Origin: Phytopythium helicoides
Lineage: Eukaryota > Oomycota > Peronosporomycetes > Pythiales > Pythiaceae
Assembly (NCBI GenBank): GCA_024867545.1
Contig: JANFNE010000026.1
Location: forward strand, 310,001-374,000
DNA length: 64,000 nucleotides
Direction of reading: 5' to 3'
Of the stretch, positions 10,192 through 21,997 are shown in pieces (the first letter of the stretch is position 1; the number at the start of each line of letters is the position of its first letter). Made by a program: the position numbers and the translations under genes. The notes beneath the pieces were generated by a model. The model saw only the letters and a list, made by a program, of their open reading frames with translations. It had not been told where the DNA came from and ran no database searches.

Positions 10192-11160
10192 TTACAGAGC
10201 GAGAGCGAGCTGGGAAGCGATAAGGAGAGCGGCGACCGAGAAACTCACGGTGGCCCCGCTCCCCGCCGAGTTGGAATCTCCATTGGCTGCAGAAGCCGAC
10301 GTTGTCGAGCGGAGGCTAGATGATCCCGCAGAGCTCGTTGAGTCCGTGCTGGCATCAGAGGCCGTCGAGTTGGAGGTTGTCGTTGTCGTGGTGTTGTCGC
10401 TACCAGCGGAAGTGCTGTCACCTGCCGTCGAAGCCGACTCTGTCTGCTGGTTCGAACTCGAAGTCGAGCTCGTCGTGATCGTGGTGCCGGTGCAGACCTC
10501 GATGGCGTCCTCGATCGCAGTCTTTGCACTCACACTCCCGTACCAACAATCCGGGATCTTGTCGACGATCGCCGAGAAGAAAGAGATGCAGGCGGCGTTG
10601 GCCTCACACGGAGCCGATGTCCAGTGGGTGACGTATGGGAGGTACCAGCAGCGGCGTTCTGACACTCCCGCGGCGACTGCGGCGTCGTTGAGTGCTTCCC
10701 ATGAGTCGGCGGTGCAAGGGACCGTCTCGGTGGCGCTGGTGTTGGTGTTGGTGCTGCTACCAGAGTCCGTCGACGCTGCAGGCGACTCTGTCTGCTGGTT
10801 CGAACTCGAGGTCGAGCTCGTCGTGTTCGTGGTGCCGGTGCAGACCTCGATGGCGTCCTCGATCGCAGTCTTTGCACTCACACTCCCGTACCAACAGTCC
10901 GGGATCTTGTCGACGATCGTCGAGAAGAAAGAGATGCAAGCGGCGTTGGCCTCACACGGAGCCGACGTCCAGTGGGTGACGTATGGGAGGTACCAGCAGC
11001 GGTGGTCTGACACTCCCGCGGCAACTGCGGCGGCGTTGAGTGCCTCCCATGAGTCGGCGGTGCAAGGGACCGTGTCGGCGGCGCTAACAGTGATGCTAAC
11101 GCTGGCACTGCTGATAGCGGTGGTGGCAACAGTGAGCAAGAAGGCAGTCGAGGCGCGCAT
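10192..11160 (-). CDS. Elicitin-like protein, two domains, GPI-anchored (array copy 2)
   Basis: The product is 322 residues. The order is signal peptide (1-27), domain 1 (about 29-111), a 33-residue Ser/Thr/Asn/Gln linker, domain 2 (about 145-227), a Thr/Ser-rich stalk and a GPI-type hydrophobic tail. It is the most diverged of the two-domain copies. Its linker carries Pro-Ala-Ala-Ser-Thr-Asp and ends SATETVPC. Domain 2 begins with the NDAA form and keeps EANAAC, and the stalk has a run of Thr (DNTTTTTTS). The two domains differ from each other at few positions, indicating an internal 348-bp duplication. Asn-X-Ser/Thr sites in the linker suggest glycosylation. Confidence 0.9.
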   Translation of the reverse strand: MRASTAFLLTVATTAISSASVSITVSAADTVPCTADSWEALNAAAVAAGVSDHRCWYLPYVTHWTSAPCEANAACISFFSTIVDKIPDCWYGSVSAKTAIEDAIEVCTGTTNTTSSTSSSNQQTESPAASTDSGSSTNTNTSATETVPCTADSWEALNDAAVAAGVSERRCWYLPYVTHWTSAPCEANAACISFFSAIVDKIPDCWYGSVSAKTAIEDAIEVCTGTTITTSSTSSSNQQTESASTAGDSTSAGSDNTTTTTTSNSTASDASTDSTSSAGSSSLRSTTSASAANGDSNSAGSGATVSFSVAALLIASQLALAL

Positions 11161-11824
11161 CTTGAGACGAAGTAGGTGGGTGGTTTGCTGGTGGTTGTTC
11201 TTGTTTGCGGAGGAGGAGGCAAATGGGAAACTGAGGAGACCGACGGCGCGTGCGAAGTTGCTCGGTGTGTGTGAGCAACGAACACAGTTGTCGAGACTGT
11301 TGAGTGCGACGCAAACACCCGCCGAGGATTATATCGGCGTCACCGTCAGCGAGTGACACTCTCGAAGGCGTGGAGCTGAGTCGTGCGATGAGATGAGGTC
11401 CCGTCGCTGCATTTCTCGAGACGCATCACCGTGAGCGAGCGAGCGAGTGAGTCGACTCGAGTCGAGGCGAGGTGAGGTGAGTTTGTGGACGAAGGAGGTC
11501 GCTGCTGGATTATCCGGGGGGATAGTTGATGTAGGATCGGCGACACAAGATTGTTGGCTCCCATGATGATGCTTGTTGAAGTGAAGGGTGCGGGTCCATG
11601 AAATTGGTACCGTGCGAAAGTACTTGGCTACCATATAGATGTGCCTCTCTTTTGGTACCAGCACCACCGATCATGATTACCGCCCCAAACCAACTTTTCT
11701 CGCCATCAACACTCGTTGTCCCAGGATCACAGATCACGAAGCCCACGAGACCACAAGACCAAGAGCGCGAGACGAGACCTTGTGGCTAGCTGCACCGCGT
11801 AGGACACGAACAGAGGGACCGACC

Positions 11825-11859
11825 GATCGATCGATCGATCAATTTTCCAACGGAAAATT
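11825..11859. repeat. ATCG repeat plus perfect 8-bp hairpin, present in each array spacer
   Basis: Four GATC tetramers (11825-11840) run directly into AATTTTCC-AAC-GGAAAATT, a perfect inverted repeat with a 3-nt loop (11841-11859). The same element recurs at the equivalent place in every later unit, about 680-700 bp upstream of each start codon. It could form a cruciform. No function is known to me. Confidence 0.7.
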
Positions 11860-12568
11860 TTCTTTGCAATCACGCAAAAAGGGGGTGGAATCTGTCGTGT
11901 CCCCTTGGGGGAGAATCTAGTCGTGTATGGAGGAGCGAGCTGCTCTGAAACCCCCAGCTGCAATGGTTGTGAAAGAAGATAGTCTTATTGGCTTGTTGAC
12001 TTGCAGTGACTGTGTCTATTGGCGATGTCGACCATGAGGAGCCATGCGTTTTTGTGCCACGATCGTGCTCTTCTGCAATGGCGGCGGTGGTCTTTTCACT
12101 TGATGCCGTCATGCTCGTTCTATGAGTGTTCAGAGGCATTCGCATGATGGATGACCACCTGTCCGGTCCTACTTTGGCACTCGATCCCATCAAGAATGCG
12201 CTCTCCCAGTCGCCAAGAAGGTGGTAACACAAGTCTACTTCGGTACATTGTCACTCTTGCGTTGTGCTGAATTGAGCTACTCATGGACACCATCGCACAG
12301 TGTCCACTGTAGCCCTGTAGCCTCTTCGAGACTGTTCGAATTCTGAACAATAATATCGGTGGTCGTCAGAGTCGTTCAGTTTTGGCAGATGCCGATATGA
12401 TATCGAGCAACTGAGTTGTGAGTTCACGAGGAAAAGAGAAGAGAATGATGTCAAGTGGAATGATATATTCGTCGTACGCGCATCGATAGGTAGAAGCAAA
12501 CATGCAACAAATGGACAATAGTCATTGCTACGCGTGTCGCTGTCGTTTTTTGCTCATGCTCGGACTGC

Positions 12569-13537
12569 TTACAGAGCGAGTGCGAGCTGGGAAGCGACTA
12601 GGAGAGCGGCGACCGAGAAACTCACGGTGGCCCCGCTCCCTGCCGCGTTGGAATCTCCATTCGCTGCAGAAGCCGACGTTGTCGAGCGGAGGCTAGACGA
12701 TCCCGCAGAGTTCGTCGTGTCTGTGCTGGCATCAGAGGCCGTCGAGTTGGAGGTTGCCGTTGTCGGGGTGTTGTCGCTACCAGCGGTAGTGCTGTCACCT
12801 GCAGTCGAAGCCGGCTCAGTCTGTTGGCTCGAACTCGAAGTCGAGCTCGTCGTGATCGTGGTGCCGGTGCACACCTCGATGGCATCTTCGATCGCAGTCT
12901 TCGCACTCACACTCCCGTACCAACAATCCGGGATCTTGTCAACGATCGTCGAGAAGAAAGAGATGCAAGCGGAGTTGGCCTCACACGGAGCCGACGTCCA
13001 GTGGGTGACGTATGGGAGGTACCAGCAGCGGCGTTCTGACACTCCCGCGGCGACTGCGGCGGCGTTGAGTGCCTCCCATGAGTCGGCGGTGCAAGGAACC
13101 GTGTCGGTGGCACTGGTGTTTGTGTTGGTGCTACTACCAGACTCCGTCGACGCTGAAGGCGACTCTGTCTGTTGGTTAGAACTCGAAGTCGAGCTCGTCG
13201 TGTTCGTGGTACCAGTGCACACCTCGATCGCATCCTCGATCGCAGTCTTCGCACTCACACTCCCGTACCAACAGTCCGGGATCTTGTCAACGATCGTCGA
13301 GAAGAAAGAGATGCAAGCGGCGTTGGCCTCACACGGAGCCGACGTCCAGTGGGTGACGTATGGGAGGTACCAGCAGCGGTGGTCTGACACTCCCGCGGCA
13401 ACTGCGGCGGCGTTGAGTGCCTCCCATGAGTCGGCGGTGCAAGGGACCGTGTCGGCGGCGCTAACAGTGATGCTAACGCTGGCACTGCTGATAGCGGTGG
13501 TGGCAACAGTGAGCAAGAAGGCAGTCGAGGCGCGCAT
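12569..13537 (-). CDS. Elicitin-like protein, two domains, GPI-anchored (array copy 3)
   Basis: The product is 322 residues. The predicted protein is identical to those of copies 4 and 5. Domain 1 reads SDHRC at C2 and domain 2 reads SERRC; domain 2 has EANSAC at C3-C4, and the stalk carries QQTEPAST. The unit is 2,358 bp instead of 2,357 because of one extra G in a homopolymer near 13,893 in the upstream spacer. The start is the MRAST ATG at 13537, with an Inr-like element at 13597-13612. Confidence 0.9.
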   Translation of the reverse strand: MRASTAFLLTVATTAISSASVSITVSAADTVPCTADSWEALNAAAVAAGVSDHRCWYLPYVTHWTSAPCEANAACISFFSTIVDKIPDCWYGSVSAKTAIEDAIEVCTGTTNTTSSTSSSNQQTESPSASTESGSSTNTNTSATDTVPCTADSWEALNAAAVAAGVSERRCWYLPYVTHWTSAPCEANSACISFFSTIVDKIPDCWYGSVSAKTAIEDAIEVCTGTTITTSSTSSSSQQTEPASTAGDSTTAGSDNTPTTATSNSTASDASTDTTNSAGSSSLRSTTSASAANGDSNAAGSGATVSFSVAALLVASQLALAL

Positions 13538-13596
13538 CTTGAGACGAAGTAGGTGGGTGGTTTGCTGGTGGTTGTTCTTGTTTGCGGAGGAGGAGG

Positions 13597-13612
13597 CAAA
13601 TGGGAAACTGAG
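13597..13612 (-). promoter_or_regulatory. Inr-like core promoter of array copy 3 (same in all array units)
   Basis: On the minus strand this is CTCAGTTTCCCATTTG, close to the oomycete initiator consensus and 60-75 nt upstream of the ATG. It is perfectly conserved at the same offset in every array unit (for example 11220-11235). A TATAATCC string lies about 100 nt further upstream. All copies therefore appear to keep an intact promoter. Confidence 0.55.
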
Positions 13613-14926
13613 GAGACCGACGGCGCGTGCGAAGTTGCTCGGTGTGTGTGAGCAACGAACACAGTTGTCGAGACTGTTGAGTGCGACGCAAACACCCGCC
13701 GAGGATTATATCGGCGTCACCGTCAGCGAGTGACACTCTCGAAGGCGTGGAGCTGAGTCGTGCGATGAGATGAGGTCCCGTCGCTGCATTTCTCGAGACG
13801 CATCACCGTGAGCGAGCGAGCGAGTGAGTCGACTCGAGTCGAGGCGAGGTGAGGTGAGTTTGTGGACGAAGGAGGTCGCTGCTGGATTATCCGGGGGGGA
13901 TAGTTGATGTAGGATCGGCGACACAAGATTGTTGGCTCCCATGATGATGCTTGTTGAAGTGAAGGGTGCGGGTCCATGAAATTGGTACCGTGCGAAAGTA
14001 CTTGGCTACCATATAGATGTGCCTCTCTTTTGGTACCAGCACCACCGATCATGATTACCGCCCCAAACCAACTTTTCTCGCCATCAACACTTGTTGTCCC
14101 AGGATCACAGACCACGAAGCCCACGAGACCACAAGACCAAGAGCGCGAGACGAGACCTTGTGGCTAGCTGCGCCGCGTAGGACACGAACAGAGGGACCGA
14201 CCGATCGATCGATCGATCAATTTTCCAACGGAAAATTTTCTTTGCAATCACGCAAAAAGGGGGTGGAATCTGTCGTGTCCCCTTGGGGGAGAATCTAGTC
14301 GTGTATGGAGGAGCGAGCTGCTCTGAAACCCCCAGCTGCAATGGTTGTGAAAGAAGATAGTCTTATTGGTTTGTTGGCTTGCAGTGACTGTGTCGATTGG
14401 CGATGCCTACCGTGAGGAGCCATGCGATTTTGTTCCAGGATCGTACTCTTCTGCGATGGCGGCGGTAACCTTTTCACTCGATGCCGTCATGCTCGTTCTA
14501 TGAGTGTTTAGAGGCATTCGCATGATGGCAGACCACCTGTCCAGTCCTACTTTGAGGCTCGATCCCATCAAGAATGGAATGCGCTCTCTCAATCGCCAAG
14601 AAGGGAAGGTGGTAGCACAAGTCTACTTCGGCACATTGTTATTCTTGCGTTGTGCTAGATTGAGCGACGGTACTCGTGGTCACCATCTCACAGTGTCCCC
14701 GTTCGGATTCTGAACAATATCGGTGGTCGTTAGAGTCGTTCAGTTTTGCAGATGCTGATTATCGAGCGATTGAGTTGTGAGTTCACGAGGAAAAGATAAG
14801 AGAATGATGTCAAGCGGAATGATATATTTGTCGTATGTGCATCGATAGGTGAAGCGAGCATGCAACAAACGGGCAATAGTCATTGCTACGCGTGTCGCTG
14901 TCGTTTTTTGCTCATGCTCGGACTGC

Positions 14927-15895
14927 TTACAGAGCGAGTGCGAGCTGGGAAGCGACTAGGAGAGCGGCGACCGAGAAACTCACGGTGGCCCCGCTCCCTG
15001 CCGCGTTGGAATCTCCATTCGCTGCAGAAGCCGACGTTGTCGAGCGGAGGCTAGACGATCCCGCAGAGTTCGTCGTGTCTGTGCTGGCATCAGAGGCCGT
15101 CGAGTTGGAGGTTGCCGTTGTCGGGGTGTTGTCGCTACCAGCGGTAGTGCTGTCACCTGCAGTCGAAGCCGGCTCAGTCTGTTGGCTCGAACTCGAAGTC
15201 GAGCTCGTCGTGATCGTGGTGCCGGTGCACACCTCGATGGCATCTTCGATCGCAGTCTTCGCACTCACACTCCCGTACCAACAATCCGGGATCTTGTCAA
15301 CGATCGTCGAGAAGAAAGAGATGCAAGCGGAGTTGGCCTCACACGGAGCCGACGTCCAGTGGGTGACGTATGGGAGGTACCAGCAGCGGCGTTCTGACAC
15401 TCCCGCGGCGACTGCGGCGGCGTTGAGTGCCTCCCATGAGTCGGCGGTGCAAGGAACCGTGTCGGTGGCACTGGTGTTTGTGTTGGTGCTACTACCAGAC
15501 TCCGTCGACGCTGAAGGCGACTCTGTCTGTTGGTTAGAACTCGAAGTCGAGCTCGTCGTGTTCGTGGTACCAGTGCACACCTCGATCGCATCCTCGATCG
15601 CAGTCTTCGCACTCACACTCCCGTACCAACAGTCCGGGATCTTGTCAACGATCGTCGAGAAGAAAGAGATGCAAGCGGCGTTGGCCTCACACGGAGCCGA
15701 CGTCCAGTGGGTGACGTATGGGAGGTACCAGCAGCGGTGGTCTGACACTCCCGCGGCAACTGCGGCGGCGTTGAGTGCCTCCCATGAGTCGGCGGTGCAA
15801 GGGACCGTGTCGGCGGCGCTAACAGTGATGCTAACGCTGGCACTGCTGATAGCGGTGGTGGCAACAGTGAGCAAGAAGGCAGTCGAGGCGCGCAT
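14927..15895 (-). CDS. Elicitin-like protein, two domains, GPI-anchored (array copy 4)
   Basis: The product is 322 residues with the same predicted sequence as copies 3 and 5. The units differ in the upstream spacer: this unit carries the GTGGTGG variant after the Inr-distal A-run (near 16618), where copies 3 and 5 carry GGGGGTGG. The C3-C4 motif is intact in both domains, all twelve cysteines are present and no frame break is seen, so it should be functional. Confidence 0.9.
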   Translation of the reverse strand: MRASTAFLLTVATTAISSASVSITVSAADTVPCTADSWEALNAAAVAAGVSDHRCWYLPYVTHWTSAPCEANAACISFFSTIVDKIPDCWYGSVSAKTAIEDAIEVCTGTTNTTSSTSSSNQQTESPSASTESGSSTNTNTSATDTVPCTADSWEALNAAAVAAGVSERRCWYLPYVTHWTSAPCEANSACISFFSTIVDKIPDCWYGSVSAKTAIEDAIEVCTGTTITTSSTSSSSQQTEPASTAGDSTTAGSDNTPTTATSNSTASDASTDTTNSAGSSSLRSTTSASAANGDSNAAGSGATVSFSVAALLVASQLALAL

Positions 15896-17283
15896 CTTGA
15901 GACGAAGTAGGTGGGTGGTTTGCTGGTGGTTGTTCTTGTTTGCGGAGGAGGAGGCAAATGGGAAACTGAGGAGACCGACGGCGCGTGCGAAGTTGCTCGG
16001 TGTGTGTGAGCAACGAACACAGTTGTCGAGACTGTTGAGTGCGACGCAAACACCCGCCGAGGATTATATCGGCGTCACCGTCAGCGAGTGACACTCTCGA
16101 AGGCGTGGAGCTGAGTCGTGCGATGAGATGAGGTCCCGTCGCTGCATTTCTCGAGACGCATCACCGTGAGCGAGCGAGCGAGTGAGTCGACTCGAGTCGA
16201 GGCGAGGTGAGGTGAGTTTGTGGACGAAGGAGGTCGCTGCTGGATTATCCGGGGGGATAGTTGATGTAGGATCGGCGACACAAGATTGTTGGCTCCCATG
16301 ATGATGCTTGTTGAAGTGAAGGGTGCGGGTCCATGAAATTGGTACCGTGCGAAAGTACTTGGCTACCATATAGATGTGCCTCTCTTTTGGTACCAGCACC
16401 ACCGATCATGATTACCGCCCCAAACCAACTTTTCTCGCCATCAACACTTGTTGTCCCAGGATCACAGACCACGAAGCCCACGAGACCACAAGACCAAGAG
16501 CGCGAGACGAGACCTTGTGGCTAGCTGCGCCGCGTAGGACACGAACAGAGGGACCGACCGATCGATCGATCGATCAATTTTCCAACGGAAAATTTTCTTT
16601 GCAATCACGCAAAAAGGTGGTGGAATCTGTCGTGTCCCCTTGGGGGAGAATCTAGTCGTGTATGGAGGAGCGAGCTGCTCTGAAACCCCCAGCTGCAATG
16701 GTTGTGAAAGAAGATAGTCTTATTGGTTTGTTGGCTTGCAGTGACTGTGTCGATTGGCGATGCCTACCGTGAGGAGCCATGCGATTTTGTTCCAGGATCG
16801 TACTCTTCTGCGATGGCGGCGGTAACCTTTTCACTCGATGCCGTCATGCTCGTTCTATGAGTGTTTAGAGGCATTCGCATGATGGCAGACCACCTGTCCA
16901 GTCCTACTTTGAGGCTCGATCCCATCAAGAATGGAATGCGCTCTCTCAATCGCCAAGAAGGGAAGGTGGTAGCACAAGTCTACTTCGGCACATTGTTATT
17001 CTTGCGTTGTGCTAGATTGAGCGACGGTACTCGTGGTCACCATCTCACAGTGTCCCCGTTCGGATTCTGAACAATATCGGTGGTCGTTAGAGTCGTTCAG
17101 TTTTGCAGATGCTGATTATCGAGCGATTGAGTTGTGAGTTCACGAGGAAAAGATAAGAGAATGATGTCAAGCGGAATGATATATTTGTCGTATGTGCATC
17201 GATAGGTGAAGCGAGCATGCAACAAACGGGCAATAGTCATTGCTACGCGTGTCGCTGTCGTTTTTTGCTCATGCTCGGACTGC

Positions 17284-18252
17284 TTACAGAGCGAGTGCGA
17301 GCTGGGAAGCGACTAGGAGAGCGGCGACCGAGAAACTCACGGTGGCCCCGCTCCCTGCCGCGTTGGAATCTCCATTCGCTGCAGAAGCCGACGTTGTCGA
17401 GCGGAGGCTAGACGATCCCGCAGAGTTCGTCGTGTCTGTGCTGGCATCAGAGGCCGTCGAGTTGGAGGTTGCCGTTGTCGGGGTGTTGTCGCTACCAGCG
17501 GTAGTGCTGTCACCTGCAGTCGAAGCCGGCTCAGTCTGTTGGCTCGAACTCGAAGTCGAGCTCGTCGTGATCGTGGTGCCGGTGCACACCTCGATGGCAT
17601 CTTCGATCGCAGTCTTCGCACTCACACTCCCGTACCAACAATCCGGGATCTTGTCAACGATCGTCGAGAAGAAAGAGATGCAAGCGGAGTTGGCCTCACA
17701 CGGAGCCGACGTCCAGTGGGTGACGTATGGGAGGTACCAGCAGCGGCGTTCTGACACTCCCGCGGCGACTGCGGCGGCGTTGAGTGCCTCCCATGAGTCG
17801 GCGGTGCAAGGAACCGTGTCGGTGGCACTGGTGTTTGTGTTGGTGCTACTACCAGACTCCGTCGACGCTGAAGGCGACTCTGTCTGTTGGTTAGAACTCG
17901 AAGTCGAGCTCGTCGTGTTCGTGGTACCAGTGCACACCTCGATCGCATCCTCGATCGCAGTCTTCGCACTCACACTCCCGTACCAACAGTCCGGGATCTT
18001 GTCAACGATCGTCGAGAAGAAAGAGATGCAAGCGGCGTTGGCCTCACACGGAGCCGACGTCCAGTGGGTGACGTATGGGAGGTACCAGCAGCGGTGGTCT
18101 GACACTCCCGCGGCAACTGCGGCGGCGTTGAGTGCCTCCCATGAGTCGGCGGTGCAAGGGACCGTGTCGGCGGCGCTAACAGTGATGCTAACGCTGGCAC
18201 TGCTGATAGCGGTGGTGGCAACAGTGAGCAAGAAGGCAGTCGAGGCGCGCAT
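17284..18252 (-). CDS. Elicitin-like protein, two domains, GPI-anchored (array copy 5)
   Basis: The product is 322 residues, identical in prediction to copies 3 and 4. Its upstream spacer resembles that of copy 3 rather than its neighbours at the G-run near 18,974. That is a mosaic pattern consistent with unequal crossing over or gene conversion in the array. Confidence 0.9.
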   Translation of the reverse strand: MRASTAFLLTVATTAISSASVSITVSAADTVPCTADSWEALNAAAVAAGVSDHRCWYLPYVTHWTSAPCEANAACISFFSTIVDKIPDCWYGSVSAKTAIEDAIEVCTGTTNTTSSTSSSNQQTESPSASTESGSSTNTNTSATDTVPCTADSWEALNAAAVAAGVSERRCWYLPYVTHWTSAPCEANSACISFFSTIVDKIPDCWYGSVSAKTAIEDAIEVCTGTTITTSSTSSSSQQTEPASTAGDSTTAGSDNTPTTATSNSTASDASTDTTNSAGSSSLRSTTSASAANGDSNAAGSGATVSFSVAALLVASQLALAL

Positions 18253-19640
18253 CTTGAGACGAAGTAGGTGGGTGGTTTGCTGGTGGTTGTTCTTGTTTGC
18301 GGAGGAGGAGGCAAATGGGAAACTGAGGAGACCGACGGCGCGTGCGAAGTTGCTCGGTGTGTGTGAGCAACGAACACAGTTGTCGAGACTGTTGAGTGCG
18401 ACGCAAACACCCGCCGAGGATTATATCGGCGTCACCGTCAGCGAGTGACACTCTCGAAGGCGTGGAGCTGAGTCGTGCGATGAGATGAGGTCCCGTCGCT
18501 GCATTTCTCGAGACGCATCACCGTGAGCGAGCGAGCGAGTGAGTCGACTCGAGTCGAGGCGAGGTGAGGTGAGTTTGTGGACGAAGGAGGTCGCTGCTGG
18601 ATTATCCGGGGGGATAGTTGATGTAGGATCGGCGACACAAGATTGTTGGCTCCCATGATGATGCTTGTTGAAGTGAAGGGTGCGGGTCCATGAAATTGGT
18701 ACCGTGCGAAAGTACTTGGCTACCATATAGATGTGCCTCTCTTTTGGTACCAGCACCACCGATCATGATTACCGCCCCAAACCAACTTTTCTCGCCATCA
18801 ACACTTGTTGTCCCAGGATCACAGACCACGAAGCCCACGAGACCACAAGACCAAGAGCGCGAGACGAGACCTTGTGGCTAGCTGCGCCGCGTAGGACACG
18901 AACAGAGGGACCGACCGATCGATCGATCGATCAATTTTCCAACGGAAAATTTTCTTTGCAATCACGCAAAAAGGGGGTGGAATCTGTCGTGTCCCCTTGG
19001 GGGAGAATCTAGTCGTGTATGGAGGAGCGAGCTGCTCTGAAACCCCCAGCTGCAATGGTTGTGAAAGAAGATAGTCTTATTGGTTTGTTGGCTTGCAGTG
19101 ACTGTGTCGATTGGCGATGCCTACCGTGAGGAGCCATGCGATTTTGTTCCAGGATCGTACTCTTCTGCGATGGCGGCGGTAACCTTTTCACTCGATGCCG
19201 TCATGCTCGTTCTATGAGTGTTTAGAGGCATTCGCATGATGGCAGACCACCTGTCCAGTCCTACTTTGAGGCTCGATCCCATCAAGAATGGAATGCGCTC
19301 TCTCAATCGCCAAGAAGGGAAGGTGGTAGCACAAGTCTACTTCGGCACATTGTTATTCTTGCGTTGTGCTAGATTGAGCGACGGTACTCGTGGTCACCAT
19401 CTCACAGTGTCCCCGTTCGGATTCTGAACAATATCGGTGGTCGTTAGAGTCGTTCAGTTTTGCAGATGCTGATTATCGAGCGATTGAGTTGTGAGTTCAC
19501 GAGGAAAAGATAAGAGAATGATGTCAAGCGGAATGATATATTTGTCGTATGTGCATCGATAGGTGAAGCGAGCATGCAACAAACGGGCAATAGTCATTGC
19601 TACGCGTGTCGCTGTCGTTTTTTGCTCATGCTCGGACTGC

Positions 19641-20609
19641 TTACAGAGCGAGTGCGAGCTGGGAAGCGACTAGGAGAGCGGCGACCGAGAAACTCACGGT
19701 GGCCCCGCTCCCTGCCGCGTTGGAATCTCCATTCGCTGCAGAAGCCGACGTTGTCGAGCGGAGGCTAGACGATCCCGCAGAGTTCGTCGTGTCTGTGCTG
19801 GCATCAGAGGCCGTCGAGTTGGAGGTTGCCGTTGTCGGGGTGTTGTCGCTACCAGCGGTAGTGCTGTCACCTGCAGTCGAAGCCGACTCAGTCGGTTGGC
19901 TCGAACTCGAAGTCGAGCTCGTCGTGATCGTGGTGCCGGTGCACACCTCGATGGCATCTTCGATCGCAGTCTTCGCACTCACACTCCCGTACCAACAATC
20001 CGGGATCTTGTCAACGATCGTCGAGAAGAAAGAGATGCAAGCGGAGTTGGCCTCACACGGAGCCGACGTCCAGTGGGTGACGTATGGGAGGTACCAGCAG
20101 CGGTGGTCTGACACTCCCGCGGCAACTGCGGCGGCGTTGAGTGCCTCCCATGAGTCGGCGGTGCAAGGAACCGTGTCGGTGGCACTGGTGTTTGTGTTGG
20201 TGCTACTACCAGACTCCGTCGACGCTGAAGGCGACTCTGTCTGTTGGCTCGAACTCGAAGTCGAGCTCGTCGTGTTCGTGGTACCAGTGCACACCTCGAT
20301 CGCATCCTCGATCGCAGTCTTCGCACTCACACTCCCGTACCAACAGTCCGGGATCTTGTCAACGATCGTCGAGAAGAAAGAGATGCAAGCGGCGTTGGCC
20401 TCACACGGAGCCGACGTCCAGTGGGTGACGTATGGGAGGTACCAGCAGCGGTGGTCTGACACTCCCGCGGCAACTGCGGCGGCGTTGAGTGCCTCCCATG
20501 AGTCGGCGGTGCAAGGGACCGTGTCGGCGGCGCTAACAGTGATGCTAACGCTGGCACTGCTGATAGCGGTGGTGGCAACAGTGAGCAAGAAGGCAGTCGA
20601 GGCGCGCAT
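19641..20609 (-). CDS. Elicitin-like protein, two domains, GPI-anchored (array copy 6, mosaic)
   Basis: The product is 322 residues. Domain 2 carries SDHRC, the residues typical of domain 1, in place of SERRC. The stalk reads SQPTESAST, and the inter-domain linker reads SSSSQQTE, the form otherwise seen after domain 2. These changes look like patches copied between the two internal repeats. The spacer upstream has a GTACCGGC variant shared only with copy 7. All twelve cysteines and the GPI tail are intact. Confidence 0.9.
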   Translation of the reverse strand: MRASTAFLLTVATTAISSASVSITVSAADTVPCTADSWEALNAAAVAAGVSDHRCWYLPYVTHWTSAPCEANAACISFFSTIVDKIPDCWYGSVSAKTAIEDAIEVCTGTTNTTSSTSSSSQQTESPSASTESGSSTNTNTSATDTVPCTADSWEALNAAAVAAGVSDHRCWYLPYVTHWTSAPCEANSACISFFSTIVDKIPDCWYGSVSAKTAIEDAIEVCTGTTITTSSTSSSSQPTESASTAGDSTTAGSDNTPTTATSNSTASDASTDTTNSAGSSSLRSTTSASAANGDSNAAGSGATVSFSVAALLVASQLALAL

Positions 20610-21997
20610 CTTGAGACGAAGTAGGTGGGTGGTTTGCTGGTGGTTGTTCTTGTTTGCGGAGGAGGAGGCAAATGGGAAACTGAGGAGACCGACGGCGCGT
20701 GCGAAGTTGCTCGGTGTGTGTGAGCAACGAACACAGTTGTCGAGACTGTTGAGTGCGACGCAAACACCCGCCGAGGATTATATCGGCGTCACCGTCAGCG
20801 AGTGACACTCTCGAAGGCGTGGAGCTGAGTCGTGCGATGAGATGAGGTCCCGTCGCTGCATTTCTCGAGACGCATCACCGTGAGCGAGCGAGCGAGTGAG
20901 TCGACTCGAGTCGAGGCGAGGTGAGGTGAGTTTGTGGACGAAGGAGGTCGCTGCTGGATTATCCGGGGGGATAGTTGATGTAGGATCGGCGACACAAGAT
21001 TGTTGGCTCCCATGATGATGCTTGTTGAAGTGAAGGGTGCGGGTCCATGAAATTGGTACCGTGCGAAAGTACTTGGCTACCATATAGATGTGCCTCTCTT
21101 TTGGTACCGGCACCACCGATCATGATTACCGCCCCAAACCAACTTTTCTCGCCATCAACACTTGTTGTCCCAGGATCACAGACCACGAAGCCCACGAGAC
21201 CACAAGACCAAGAGCGCGAGACGAGACCTTGTGGCTAGCTGCGCCGCGTAGGACACGAACAGAGGGACCGACCGATCGATCGATCGATCAATTTTCCAAC
21301 GGAAAATTTTCTTTGCAATCACGCAAAAAGGTGGTGGAATCTGTCGTGTCCCCTTGGGGGAGAATCTAGTCGTGTATGGAGGAGCGAGCTGCTCTGAAAC
21401 CCCCAGCTGCAATGGTTGTGAAAGAAGATAGTCTTATTGGTTTGTTGGCTTGCAGTGACTGTGTCGATTGGCGATGCCTACCGTGAGGAGCCATGCGATT
21501 TTGTTCCAGGATCGTACTCTTCTGCGATGGCGGCGGTAACCTTTTCACTCGATGCCGTCATGCTCGTTCTATGAGTGTTTAGAGGCATTCGCATGATGGC
21601 AGACCACCTGTCCAGTCCTACTTTGAGGCTCGATCCCATCAAGAATGGAATGCGCTCTCTCAATCGCCAAGAAGGGAAGGTGGTAGCACAAGTCTACTTC
21701 GGCACATTGTTATTCTTGCGTTGTGCTAGATTGAGCGACGGTACTCGTGGTCACCATCTCACAGTGTCCCCGTTCGGATTCTGAACAATATCGGTGGTCG
21801 TTAGAGTCGTTCAGTTTTGCAGATGCTGATTATCGAGCGATTGAGTTGTGAGTTCACGAGGAAAAGATAAGAGAATGATGTCAAGCGGAATGATATATTT
21901 GTCGTATGTGCATCGATAGGTGAAGCGAGCATGCAACAAACGGGCAATAGTCATTGCTACGCGTGTCGCTGTCGTTTTTTGCTCATGCTCGGACTGC

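Noticed and set aside
10250..11356. Long plus-strand frames opposite each elicitin-like gene (about 368-402 codons, repeated in every unit)
   Set aside because: They are mirror frames of the Ser/Thr-rich, GC-rich minus-strand genes. They have no domain, no signal and translate the complement of the elicitin domains.
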